Assembly (NCBI RefSeq): GCF_000296215.2
Contig: NZ_CP013949.1
Coordinates: 7,371,501-7,435,500, forward strand
DNA: 64,000 bases
From: Bradyrhizobium sp. CCGE-LA001
Lineage (GTDB): Bacteria > Pseudomonadota > Alphaproteobacteria > Rhizobiales > Xanthobacteraceae
Reading direction: 5' to 3'
The notes under the pieces are model-generated. The model saw nothing but the letters and a program-made list of their open reading frames with translations, was not told the DNA's origin and searched no databases. Numbering within the stretch: position 1 is the stretch's first letter; every line of letters starts with the position of its first letter. Below are positions 25,643 to 33,928 of the stretch, piece by piece. The position numbers and the translations under genes were made by a program.

Positions 25643-28600
25643 CTAGGCGCCATGAGTGCCGAAGATGAAATCGCTGGATTGGAGATTTGCGAGCGCGACA
25701 CCCTTGAGCAGGATCGTCTCGTGGCTATCCAGCGTGAGCAGCGTGCCGCCATCCTGCGCGGTGGTCGGGGTAAGGTCGCTCAAAGAGCTGATGCCGCTGA
25801 AATGCCGCAGGTCGATCTTGTCGAGACCGAACTCGAAATCGTCGACGGTGTGTTGGACCGTATCCTGCGACGATGCTGGCGCAAACACGAACTGGTCCTT
25901 GCCGCCGCCTCCGATGAGCGTGTCGCTCGACTCGGTCGCGAAAATGACGTCCTTGCCGGCGGTGCCTTGCAGGGTCATGCCCTGGCTCTCGGCTCCTTCG
26001 ACGAAGATGAAGTTCACGGTGTCAGAACGACCGGCCGAGTCGGCAACGGTCAGCGTGATCTGTTCGATTCCGGGCAGCTCCGCCTCGGGATCGGCGCCGA
26101 TCGGATCGTAGACGATGCCCGCGCCCTCTGCGAGGCCCGTGTTGATCTGGGCGAGCGTACCGGTCGTCGGATAGACACTGGCGAGGCTGACATCCGGATG
26201 CGCGGTCGACAGCGTGACGGTGAAAGTGTCCGTCGCGGCACCGGGATCGGTGTCAGTAATCTCGAGATCGGTGATGATCTCGTTGCTGTTCTCGATGATG
26301 TGCTCGACCTGGAAGCTCTCGGTGTTGATGACCGGGCCGCCGGCGTCATCGGCCCCAGTCACGTCCACCGTGAGCGTTGCCGTGTCGGTCGCACCATGGA
26401 TGTCCGTGGTCAGGACCGTGAACGTGTCGACATACGATCCGGCCGCCAGCGCGTTGATCGCCGCATCGTTCGGAACGTAGCTATAACTGCCGTCGGAGTT
26501 GACCGTCAGCGTCCCGTACAGGCCCGCGACGGTCGTCGCCGCGTGGTGATCTGCATTGAGGACGGCGTAGGTCAACGTCGCCGTCTCGCCGCTGTCGACG
26601 TCGGTCCCGGACAATTGCCCGGTGATATCGGAGAAGGTGTCGGCCGCGGCGGTGTCCGTGAGCGGACCGATGTGGAGATCGGACAGGGTCGGCGCGTCGT
26701 TCGTGCCGGCGATGTTGATGGTGACGACCGCACCCGTGCCAGCGCCGTGGCTATCCGAGGGAACGATGGTGTACTGCAGCGACAGCGTCTGGCCGGCGGC
26801 GAGAAAATCGAGAGCCTGGCCGGCCGAATTGAACTGCCAGGCAAACTGGGCGTGGGTCGACGTTCCGTCGAGAATGTCGCCGGAGGGGACGGTGAGATAG
26901 TTCAGGAGATCGGCATGCGACAGCCCACCGACGCTGCCCGTTTGCAACACGTTGTCGAGTTTGACCTGCACCTGGCTGACCGCCACCGTGACGTGATCGG
27001 TCGCGTCGACATCGGAGACCGCCAGCACGCCGTGCGAGACCTGGCCGGCATTGGTCTCCATCAGATCGGCAAATGCGCCGCCAGGCCCGGAGGTCCCGCT
27101 CGCCCAGTCCGCATCACCCTCGATGGAGAGACTCTGGGCGGAGTTGACTGCATTGGCGGCAATGGATCCGCTGCCGTCGGCCAGCTGATAATAGCCGGCA
27201 AGGTTCGCTTCGTTGCCGGTGAGCGCGGTGAAGTCGAGCGATCGTATCTGCGCCTGCGAGAGTGCGGTGGTCCAGACGCTGACATCGGCGATCGAGCCGG
27301 TGAAGCCTTGCGCCCCGAAGCCCGGGGCAAATCTGTCGCTCGCCGCCCCGATCATCATGTAGGACGGATCGCCGCCGTATCCGATCGAGTTCACGCCTCC
27401 GCTGTGGGAATAAACGGCGTTCCCATCGACGTAAAGCGTGAAGATGCCGTCGTCGCGCGTCAAGGCGAGGTTATGCCATTCCCCTGCAGTGAGCGCGAAG
27501 CCGGTATCCTGGATCTCGACGCCTCCCTCGAGAATCGCCAACTCCAGTTTGCCGCTGATGACGGTGCCCATGAGACCGAAACCGGCGGTCGAGGTATTGC
27601 CATTGTAGAACAAGACCTGGCTGGCGGACGCAGCATCTCCGTTCCAGTTCACCCAGCCGTCCAGCGTCACGTCGTCGGTGGCGACCGTCGGCACGTCGCC
27701 GACCGCGATGGTCGCACCATCGAAGTTCATGTAGTCTGACGTGACATAGGACACCGCAGGCGCATCGTTGGTGCCGGTGATGGTGACGGTGACGTCTTGC
27801 GAGATTTGCGCGCCGTGATTGTCGGTGAACGTGACGGTGTAGACCTGGGTTATGGTCTGTCCTTCCGCCAGCGACTGCAGCACGGGATCGCTGTTGTCGA
27901 GCGTGAAGTGCCAGTCGAGCGTCGCGCCGTTACTGGTGTCGGCGTTGGATTCGGACACCGCGCCGATCGAGAAAGTGCCGATATGCGAGCCGGTCCCGAA
28001 GCCCGGCAGATCCGTGCTGACGGACGAAGACTTGAACGACCACTGCGCCGTGTGGGTGTCGATCAGGTCGACGTCCTGGATCGCCAGCGTGCCGCAGGTG
28101 GTCAGCAAGCTGCCGTCATCCTCGGTGACCTCGCCTTTCGCCGCGCAGGCATCGCTCGTGATCGTCGGCGCGTCGTTGGCGCCGTTGATCGTGACGGTCA
28201 CGTTCTGCGAGACCTGCGCGCCGTGATTGTCGGTGAAGGTGACGGTGTAAACCTGGGTGATGGTCTGGCCCTCGGCCAGCGACTGCAGCACCGCGTTGTT
28301 GTTGCTAAGGCTGAAGTGCCAGCCCAGCGTCGCGCCGTTGTTGGTATCGGTGCTGGATTCGAGCACCGACGGATCGATCGTGAACGTGCCAATATTCGCG
28401 TTGGCGCCGAACCCCGGCAGAGCTGAACTGACGGACGACGAGGTGAACACCGCCTGCGCGGTGTGGGTGTCGATCAGGTCGAGATCCTGGATCGCAAGCG
28501 TGCCCTCGATCGACAGCGTCGCGCCGGAATCCTCTGTGACGCTCCCCTTTGCAGCGTCGGCATCGCTCGTGATGGTCGGCGCGTCGTTGGCGCCGGTGAT

Positions 28601-31060
28601 CGTGACTGTGACGTCCCGGGTCACCGTCCCACCGTGATGGTCGTCGACGGTCACGCTATAGACCTGCGTGATGGTCTGGCCTTTGGCCAGCGACTGCAGC
28701 ACCGGATCGTTGTCGTTGAGCGTGAAGGTCCAGCCCACCGATCCGCGCGTGCTGACGCCGGGGCTCTCGCTCACCGCCGCCAGCGCGAAAGTGCCGATAT
28801 GCGAGGTGCCGTTGCCGAAGCCGGGCAGATGCGCGTTCGAGGTCGTCGACTTCAGGACGTAGCTCGCAGTGTGCGTATCCGTGAGGTCGGGATCGTTGAA
28901 GGAAACCGTGCCGTTCGCCGTCAGGGTTGCCGCCGAATCCTCCGTCACAGCGCCCGTCGGCGTCGTCGAGTCCTCGACGATCGTCGGCACGTCGTTGGTG
29001 CCCTCAACGTTGACGTCCGCGCCATCAATGGACACCGTGAGCGGCGTGCTGACGACACCGCCGTGGCCATCATCGACCTGCACCACGTAATTGAGAATCA
29101 GCTTCTCGCCTTTGCCGAGGAAATCGAACAGATGGTCGGGAACGCTATAGGTCCAGGTGGCCGTGCCGTTGTTGCCGTTTCCGGCGCCCTGAACCACGGT
29201 CAGCGGCACCTCGACGGCGGCGATCGCGGCGCGTTGCTCCGGCGTCAGGAACACGGTGACATCGGTGCCTTCGGCATCGAGATATTTGAACGGCTGGGCG
29301 GTCGAGAGCGCCGCGCTCACGATCGGCCGGTCGGTCAGATCGACGTCGGTGAAGGTGACCGTGCCCGTGATGACGTCCAGCGCCTCGTTACCGGTCCCGA
29401 CCTGCTCGATGACGGTGCCACCTGACGTCGCAACGGTAGGCTTGTCGTTCGTTCCCGTGATCGTGATGGTGATGGGAATGAACTTGCTCTCGGGGTTCAC
29501 CGTGAAATTGGTGTCGACGCGAACCATGTAGGTCAGCGTCAGCGTCTCGCCGGCCGCGAGGAAGTCGAAGACCTTGTCCGGGATCGTATAGGTCCAGACC
29601 GCCGAGCCGCTGTTGTTGTTGCCGGGATCGGGGACGACGCCGATCTGGATCTGCGTCGCCGCGATGGCCTGCTTCTGGAGCACGGAGAGCGAGCCGGTGA
29701 CGTCCTGCTGGCCGGCATTCTTGTAGATGTAGTTCGGCGCCTCGGCGAGGCTAATGCTCACCGTCGGCCGGTCGCCGAGATTCTGATCGATGAAGGTGAT
29801 CCGGCCGAAGACCGTGTCGGGCGTCGTCGCGCCCGTCGTGTCGGCGCGCTCGGTCAGTGCGAACGCCGTCTTCACGTTGCCGCCGGAATCGAGGCTCTGC
29901 ACCAGCGGCTGGCCGGGAATACGGGTGACGAGCGGCGGGGGAGTGCTCGGCCCCTCCTGCCCTTGCGTATTGAGGTTGACGAATGTCGCGGTTGCGACGG
30001 CGCCGAATGCCGACTTGAACACCACGTCCAGGCTCATCGGCGTAAGCGTGTCGGTGAAGTTCGTGGTCAGCTTGGTGTTGGTGTTGTCGCTGAACTTCAG
30101 CGTGAACACGTCCGTGATCAGCTTCTGCACATCCGGCGACATCAGCGCATTGGAGATCGAGACGTTGCCGCCGCTGATCTGGATCATTTGACCGGCCTGG
30201 TTGACCGTCGCGATCGGCAGCAGCGTGACCTTGTCGAACAGGATGTAGGAGCCCGTCGTGCCGTTCGGCTCGACCAGCACCTGGAAGCTGGCCTGCGGCT
30301 GGGGATCGCCGCCCCCGGCCGGGACGACGAAATTGATCTGGGTCAGCACCGCCGTGCCGCGGATGCCCATGGTTGCGACCGGCGTGTCGATCTTCATGTC
30401 GCCGTGCTTGGCGGTCTCGCCGGCGACGAAGGTGATGGTGCCGGCGACCAGGCTCAGCAGCGAGGAGTTGCTCGACCCGTTGGGGTCGTAGACCATCTCG
30501 TTCAGCACCATCCGCGCATTCGAGGACAGGCCGAACACGGTGCCATCGATGAAGGTGATGCCGAGCGTTGAATCGGCACCGGTCGAGACGACGTCGCCCT
30601 TCTCGACGTTGTCGCCGTTGTTCAGGATGACCGAGACGCCGTTACGGATCGCTGTCGCGCTGCCGACCAGCTTGGTGACGTGGCCGATGACCTGGGCCGC
30701 GGCAGGGCCGGGCGCGGCCTGCGCATATTGCACATGGCCGGTGAGCGCGTTGACGATGTCGCCGGTGAGGTGGGCGCCGTCCGGCGAGGCGATGGCCGGG
30801 CGCTTGTCGCCTCTAAAATAATCGTGAACGACGAACTCGCGCCCCTCATGGGACAGCACGAGATCGAGGCCCGTGCGCTTGAACTCGCCATTGAAGATCA
30901 GGTTGGGGTCGGGAACGACGACCGCACCCTCGGGCACGTGACCATGCGCCTTTGCGATGAACGGCTTGGGTGCAAAAGAATCGACATGGATATCGCCGAG
31001 CGAACGGGAACCCTGGCCATCCAAGGGGATCGCGGCGTCAAATTTGCCAGCGTAATTCAA
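25643..31060 (-). CDS. Giant FecR/VCBS/LamG/RTX surface adhesin, type I secretion substrate
   Basis: A 1805-residue protein with no signal peptide. Order of domains: a novel N-terminal module at about 1-110; an Ala/Pro linker at 112-123; a FecR-like beta domain at about 125-240; VCBS-type repeats at about 395-545, 545-692, 700-828, 838-968, 975-1100, 1330-1458 and 1465-1570, each ending in a T/A-G-x-N-D-x-P or G-A-D-D type boundary; a LamG/concanavalin-like domain at about 1105-1300; a cadherin-like domain at about 1590-1690; an RTX nonapeptide block near 1696-1722 (LQGTAGKDVIF, LIGGGGKDQFVF); and a C-terminal secretion region. It should be exported by a type I system and bind calcium. Only two cysteines occur, C972 and C989. 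The start at 31060 is TTG with no clear ribosome-binding site; a TAG lies 10 codons upstream. Confidence 0.88.
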   Translation of the reverse strand: MNYAGKFDAAIPLDGQGSRSLGDIHVDSFAPKPFIAKAHGHVPEGAVVVPDPNLIFNGEFKRTGLDLVLSHEGREFVVHDYFRGDKRPAIASPDGAHLTGDIVNALTGHVQYAQAAPGPAAAQVIGHVTKLVGSATAIRNGVSVILNNGDNVEKGDVVSTGADSTLGITFIDGTVFGLSSNARMVLNEMVYDPNGSSNSSLLSLVAGTITFVAGETAKHGDMKIDTPVATMGIRGTAVLTQINFVVPAGGGDPQPQASFQVLVEPNGTTGSYILFDKVTLLPIATVNQAGQMIQISGGNVSISNALMSPDVQKLITDVFTLKFSDNTNTKLTTNFTDTLTPMSLDVVFKSAFGAVATATFVNLNTQGQEGPSTPPPLVTRIPGQPLVQSLDSGGNVKTAFALTERADTTGATTPDTVFGRITFIDQNLGDRPTVSISLAEAPNYIYKNAGQQDVTGSLSVLQKQAIAATQIQIGVVPDPGNNNSGSAVWTYTIPDKVFDFLAAGETLTLTYMVRVDTNFTVNPESKFIPITITITGTNDKPTVATSGGTVIEQVGTGNEALDVITGTVTFTDVDLTDRPIVSAALSTAQPFKYLDAEGTDVTVFLTPEQRAAIAAVEVPLTVVQGAGNGNNGTATWTYSVPDHLFDFLGKGEKLILNYVVQVDDGHGGVVSTPLTVSIDGADVNVEGTNDVPTIVEDSTTPTGAVTEDSAATLTANGTVSFNDPDLTDTHTASYVLKSTTSNAHLPGFGNGTSHIGTFALAAVSESPGVSTRGSVGWTFTLNDNDPVLQSLAKGQTITQVYSVTVDDHHGGTVTRDVTVTITGANDAPTITSDADAAKGSVTEDSGATLSIEGTLAIQDLDLIDTHTAQAVFTSSSVSSALPGFGANANIGTFTIDPSVLESSTDTNNGATLGWHFSLSNNNAVLQSLAEGQTITQVYTVTFTDNHGAQVSQNVTVTINGANDAPTITSDACAAKGEVTEDDGSLLTTCGTLAIQDVDLIDTHTAQWSFKSSSVSTDLPGFGTGSHIGTFSIGAVSESNADTSNGATLDWHFTLDNSDPVLQSLAEGQTITQVYTVTFTDNHGAQISQDVTVTITGTNDAPAVSYVTSDYMNFDGATIAVGDVPTVATDDVTLDGWVNWNGDAASASQVLFYNGNTSTAGFGLMGTVISGKLELAILEGGVEIQDTGFALTAGEWHNLALTRDDGIFTLYVDGNAVYSHSGGVNSIGYGGDPSYMMIGAASDRFAPGFGAQGFTGSIADVSVWTTALSQAQIRSLDFTALTGNEANLAGYYQLADGSGSIAANAVNSAQSLSIEGDADWASGTSGPGGAFADLMETNAGQVSHGVLAVSDVDATDHVTVAVSQVQVKLDNVLQTGSVGGLSHADLLNYLTVPSGDILDGTSTHAQFAWQFNSAGQALDFLAAGQTLSLQYTIVPSDSHGAGTGAVVTINIAGTNDAPTLSDLHIGPLTDTAAADTFSDITGQLSGTDVDSGETATLTYAVLNADHHAATTVAGLYGTLTVNSDGSYSYVPNDAAINALAAGSYVDTFTVLTTDIHGATDTATLTVDVTGADDAGGPVINTESFQVEHIIENSNEIITDLEITDTDPGAATDTFTVTLSTAHPDVSLASVYPTTGTLAQINTGLAEGAGIVYDPIGADPEAELPGIEQITLTVADSAGRSDTVNFIFVEGAESQGMTLQGTAGKDVIFATESSDTLIGGGGKDQFVFAPASSQDTVQHTVDDFEFGLDKIDLRHFSGISSLSDLTPTTAQDGGTLLTLDSHETILLKGVALANLQSSDFIFGTHGA

Positions 31061-31680
31061 CCGCGCACCGTAAAAAGGGTTAAAATCTAAGTAAGTATCT
31101 ACTGCCTAAGCTTGCATAGCATTACCAAGTCCTTAGCGAAACCATCTATTGCTTGTGTGATTCCGCATCACCGAGCCGCCAACAGCGCAATCGGGCCATG
31201 TCCTCGTAGAGGAGGCAGGGGAACTCTGGAGGTATTTGCAAGTATAATTGCGGTTATTCGAGCCCACTTTCAGCACCCCACAATATTCCAACGTATAGTT
31301 CAGGCAGCGAATACTCGTGTCATCTTTTCTTCGTGGTGCCCCGCAACATACTGCGGCAAATACAGGTCCAAATCTGTGACCTAACTAACAGAAGCCCTGA
31401 AAAAGCGGGCCGTTAGCCATAGGAGGCAGATTCGACGGGCGCACAACCAGGACCTGCAAATGGTTCCATTTCGCGGCAGCTGGCAATCTCCTAGCTCCGA
31501 TTCTTAAAGTTTTACGCAATTTGAGCAGGCGCATTTCAGCCTGTTTCCCGGTTTTGGAACCCCTGCCGAGCGCGTTAAGCAGAACAAAACGGCCAATCCC
31601 GCACTATCTCCGCGAAAGCAACAAGGCCCGGCACGTCGAGATCGAGGGGGATCTCGCGAAGCCCGGGAAGGGGATGTCAG
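31061..31680. other. 620-base divergent intergenic region, adhesin / BTLCP protease
   Basis: The stretch between the adhesin start and the protease start. Its left three quarters (31080-31510) are visibly richer in A and T than the flanking genes. I see no convincing gene, no clean hairpin terminator and no recognised sigma-factor consensus. A GGAAC near 31556 is followed by GTT at the wrong spacing for an EcfG-type promoter. It presumably holds promoters for both genes, and its size allows for complex control. Confidence 0.6.
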
Positions 31681-32409
31681 ATGGAGACCGCTACTCGCTC
31701 GCGCGCCTGGCGCGCAATCCTTGTCATGTGCGGATTGATCCTGCTCGGGTCGGCCGCCGAGCTTCGCGCCGGCACGCTGCTGTCGCCGGGCGCCGGCGTC
31801 CTCGTGCGCAAATCCGCCGAACCTTTCGGCGTGTTCGCCTTCTCCATCTCCGTCGGCAATTTGCGGCAGAAATGGCTGGCGCTGAAGGACAAGCTCGACG
31901 ACGACATGGTGCAACTCGCGCTGTGCGACGGCGACCGGGACAATTGCGCATCGCCTGCGGCCCTGAAGCTGCTCGCCATCGTCGACCAGGTCCGCGGCCG
32001 CGACGGCCGTGCGCGCCTCGGCGAAGCCAACCGCGCGATCAACCTCGCGATCCAGGCCGCCGATGACGGCACCGACGACGTCTGGAGTTCGCCGCTTGCG
32101 ACCTTCCAGCGCGGCGCCGGCGATTGCGAGGACTATGCCATTGCCAAGCTCGCCGCACTGAGGCTCGCCGGCGTTGCCGCCGAGGACCTCCGCATCGTCG
32201 TGGTGCGCGACGTCAGGGCCGGCGAAGCGCATGCGGTGGCCGCCGCACGGCTCGACGGCCACTGGCTGATGCTCGACAATCGCCGCATGGCGATGGTCGA
32301 GGACGAGGCTGCACAGATCTACCGGCCGCTGTTCGTGCTTCACCAGTCGGCCGTTCTGAAATATGTCGACGAACCGATCCGGGTCTCGATCGCCGCCGAG
32401 TCGCGTTGA
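31681..32409 (+). CDS. Bacterial transglutaminase-like cysteine protease (BTLCP, LapG family)
   Basis: A 242-residue periplasmic protease. A signal peptide covers about residues 1-30 (AWRAILVMCGLILLGSAAEL, cleavage near LRA-G). The catalytic triad is C149 in GAGDCEDYA, H184 in GEAHAV and D199 in LMLDNR. The 35- and 15-residue spacings resemble the C-H-D triad of Pseudomonas LapG. LapG-family proteases clip an N-terminal retention module from type I-secreted adhesins and release them from the cell. The gene is divergent from the 1805-residue adhesin, its best candidate substrate. AAGGGGATG lies upstream of ATG 31681. No LapD-like c-di-GMP receptor is encoded in the window. Confidence 0.9.
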   Translation: METATRSRAWRAILVMCGLILLGSAAELRAGTLLSPGAGVLVRKSAEPFGVFAFSISVGNLRQKWLALKDKLDDDMVQLALCDGDRDNCASPAALKLLAIVDQVRGRDGRARLGEANRAINLAIQAADDGTDDVWSSPLATFQRGAGDCEDYAIAKLAALRLAGVAAEDLRIVVVRDVRAGEAHAVAAARLDGHWLMLDNRRMAMVEDEAAQIYRPLFVLHQSAVLKYVDEPIRVSIAAESR

Positions 32410-32470
32410 TTGCGGCTCTCGCGTCGCCTGCCCCGCCATAAAGCCATTTCGTTGCACGATCCGGACGGCT

Positions 32471-32573
32471 AGAGCATTATCGGTTCTGATTGAATCAGAA
32501 CCGAAGCTCTAGATTCTTGTTTTGACGCGTTTTCTTTACGCGAACCGGTATCCACTTCGCTCGAAAACGCTCT
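32471..32573. repeat. Palindromic intergenic repeat, family G
   Basis: The element runs from AGAGCATTATCGGTTCTGAT to TCGCTCGAAAACGCTCT. It contains GGTTCTGATT-GA-ATCAGAACC (a perfect 10-bp inverted repeat) and CGCGTTTTC-TTTACGCG. I recall similar elements between genes in Bradyrhizobium and relatives. It lies between the protease and LprI-like genes, which point the same way, and ends about 35 bases before the second gene's start. Confidence 0.8.
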
Positions 32574-32607
32574 AGCATGGCCGCGGCCACGCTGAGGGAC
32601 GAAGAGA

Positions 32608-33723
32608 ATGCGGTTCATCGTGCTGACTGTGCTTGCGCTGCTGGCGTTGCCGACGGCGCCTGGCTCCGCGCAATCCGACCGCTCCATCGCCGACAGGCTG
32701 CCGCTGTTCGCCAAGAACAACTGCCAGCAGATTCGCGATCCCGGCAATCAGCTGTTCTGCGGCGATACCGAGCTGGCTGCCGCCGCCGAGAAGCTGAGCA
32801 CGGCGGTCGAGGCGCGGCTCGCCCGCCTGCCCGATCGCCTGCCCGCCATTGAGGAGAATGCGATCTGGATCCGCCAGCGCAACCTCGGTTGCGGCATCGT
32901 CGGCCAGACAGCGATCCGCGCCGACGAGTTCGACCGGGTGAAGGCGTGCCTGCTCAAGGTGACCGAGGAGCGCACCGCGATCGTGCGTGATCCGGATTTC
33001 GACTGTCTCGCGGCCAACACCGCGGCCGGCGCGCTGATCTGCGCGGATCCTGCGCTGGCGGTCGCCGAGACCGAGCTCAACGGCCTGGTGCTCGGCCTGA
33101 TCGGCAAGCTGGACCCGACCGCCGCGCGCTTTGCCTTCGCCGAATACGGCAGGTGGACGCGAGAGCGCGACCGCAAATGCAATCTCGTCGGCAAGGAGAA
33201 CGTGCCGCTCCAGGAATTGGAGACTGCGGAAGACTGTCTTGCCGACCATCTGAAGCGTAGGACCGACGAGATTCGTGCGGCGAAGGGCGATCCCAAGAAG
33301 GTGTTCGGCCGGCAGGTCGCAGCCCGCTCACCCGACACCGACGCGGTCGACTTCTGCGCCGCGCGCATCCACGCGGCCAATTCCTGCGGCAACTTCCTGC
33401 GCATCAACCGCGTCTACGCACTCGACAGTCATGTGACCGACCAGGAGGCGCAGGTCACGGGCGAGATCGAGATGGTCGTGCTGGCGCCCTTCACCATGTG
33501 CAGCAAGGTCGCCTCCACCTGCACCGGCACCTGCTGGGACGGCAGGACCGGCCGTCCGCAGCCGGGAGCCGGAAACAAGGAGCGTTCCGCAGAAGCCTTC
33601 AACGTCACGCGGCGCCTGCGGATCCAGCGGAATTTTGCCTTCGTGAAAGCCGCCGACGGCTGGCGCTGCCGCGAGGACGAGCTGGCTCCGGTGAATTCGG
33701 GTACGGCAGGCGGGGGATCGTGA
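32608..33723 (+). CDS. Secreted LprI-like protein with two tandem modules
   Basis: A 371-residue exported protein with a signal peptide (FIVLTVLALLALPTAPGSAQ, cleavage near residue 22). Two consecutive DUF1311/LprI-type modules are visible: about 38-110 (CQQIRDPGNQLFCGDTELAA ... WIRQRNLGC) and about 130-205 (FDCLAANTAAGALICADPAL ... WTRERDRKC). Both carry the family's paired cysteines and a late W...C. The C-terminal part (about 235-371) adds several cysteines (CAARIHAANSCGNF, CSKVASTCTGTCW). LprI-type proteins include a lysozyme inhibitor, so an envelope-protection role is possible but unproven. It lies downstream of the BTLCP protease on the same strand, separated by repeat family G. Confidence 0.75.
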   Translation: MRFIVLTVLALLALPTAPGSAQSDRSIADRLPLFAKNNCQQIRDPGNQLFCGDTELAAAAEKLSTAVEARLARLPDRLPAIEENAIWIRQRNLGCGIVGQTAIRADEFDRVKACLLKVTEERTAIVRDPDFDCLAANTAAGALICADPALAVAETELNGLVLGLIGKLDPTAARFAFAEYGRWTRERDRKCNLVGKENVPLQELETAEDCLADHLKRRTDEIRAAKGDPKKVFGRQVAARSPDTDAVDFCAARIHAANSCGNFLRINRVYALDSHVTDQEAQVTGEIEMVVLAPFTMCSKVASTCTGTCWDGRTGRPQPGAGNKERSAEAFNVTRRLRIQRNFAFVKAADGWRCREDELAPVNSGTAGGGS

Positions 33724-33806
33724 AACGCTTTCTCCGCTGGCGGGCTCGCATTGAGCTTTCACTATCCCCTGGAGGGGGAGGGCTATCGCATTTGTTACAA
33801 GAGGTC

Positions 33807-33889
33807 GTCATGCCCGGGCTTGTCCCGGGCATCCACGTTCTTTGTGCTGCGTAGTAAGACGTCATGGCCGGAACAAGCCCGGCCATGAC
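33807..33889. repeat. Palindromic intergenic repeat, family D (second copy)
   Basis: GTCATGCCCGGGCTTGTCCC then GGGCATCCACG, and a right half GTCATGGCCGGAACAAGCCC ending GGCCATGAC. Same family as 17429-17512. It lies in the convergent junction between the LprI-like gene and the branched-chain binding-protein gene. Confidence 0.8.
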
Positions 33890-33928
33890 GATGAGAAGGC
33901 TCTCGAACCCCAAGTGCGAAGCGAAGCA

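Noticed and set aside
25532..27739. A 735-codon plus-strand open frame opposite the adhesin
   Set aside because: It mirrors the repeated adhesin sequence in antisense, lacks any known motif and has an implausible Asp/Arg/Val-rich composition.
25643..31060. Tandem VCBS repeats considered as a DNA repeat array
   Set aside because: Repetition is at protein level with diverged codons; it is part of one coding sequence, not a separate repeat element or CRISPR.
31112..31384. A 90-codon plus-strand frame in the adhesin/protease gap
   Set aside because: No ribosome-binding site, mixed composition and no pattern; treated as non-coding.
31550..31580. Possible EcfG-type promoter (GGAAC ... CGTT) before the protease gene
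   Set aside because: The spacing between the two boxes is about 12 bases, where 16-17 is required.
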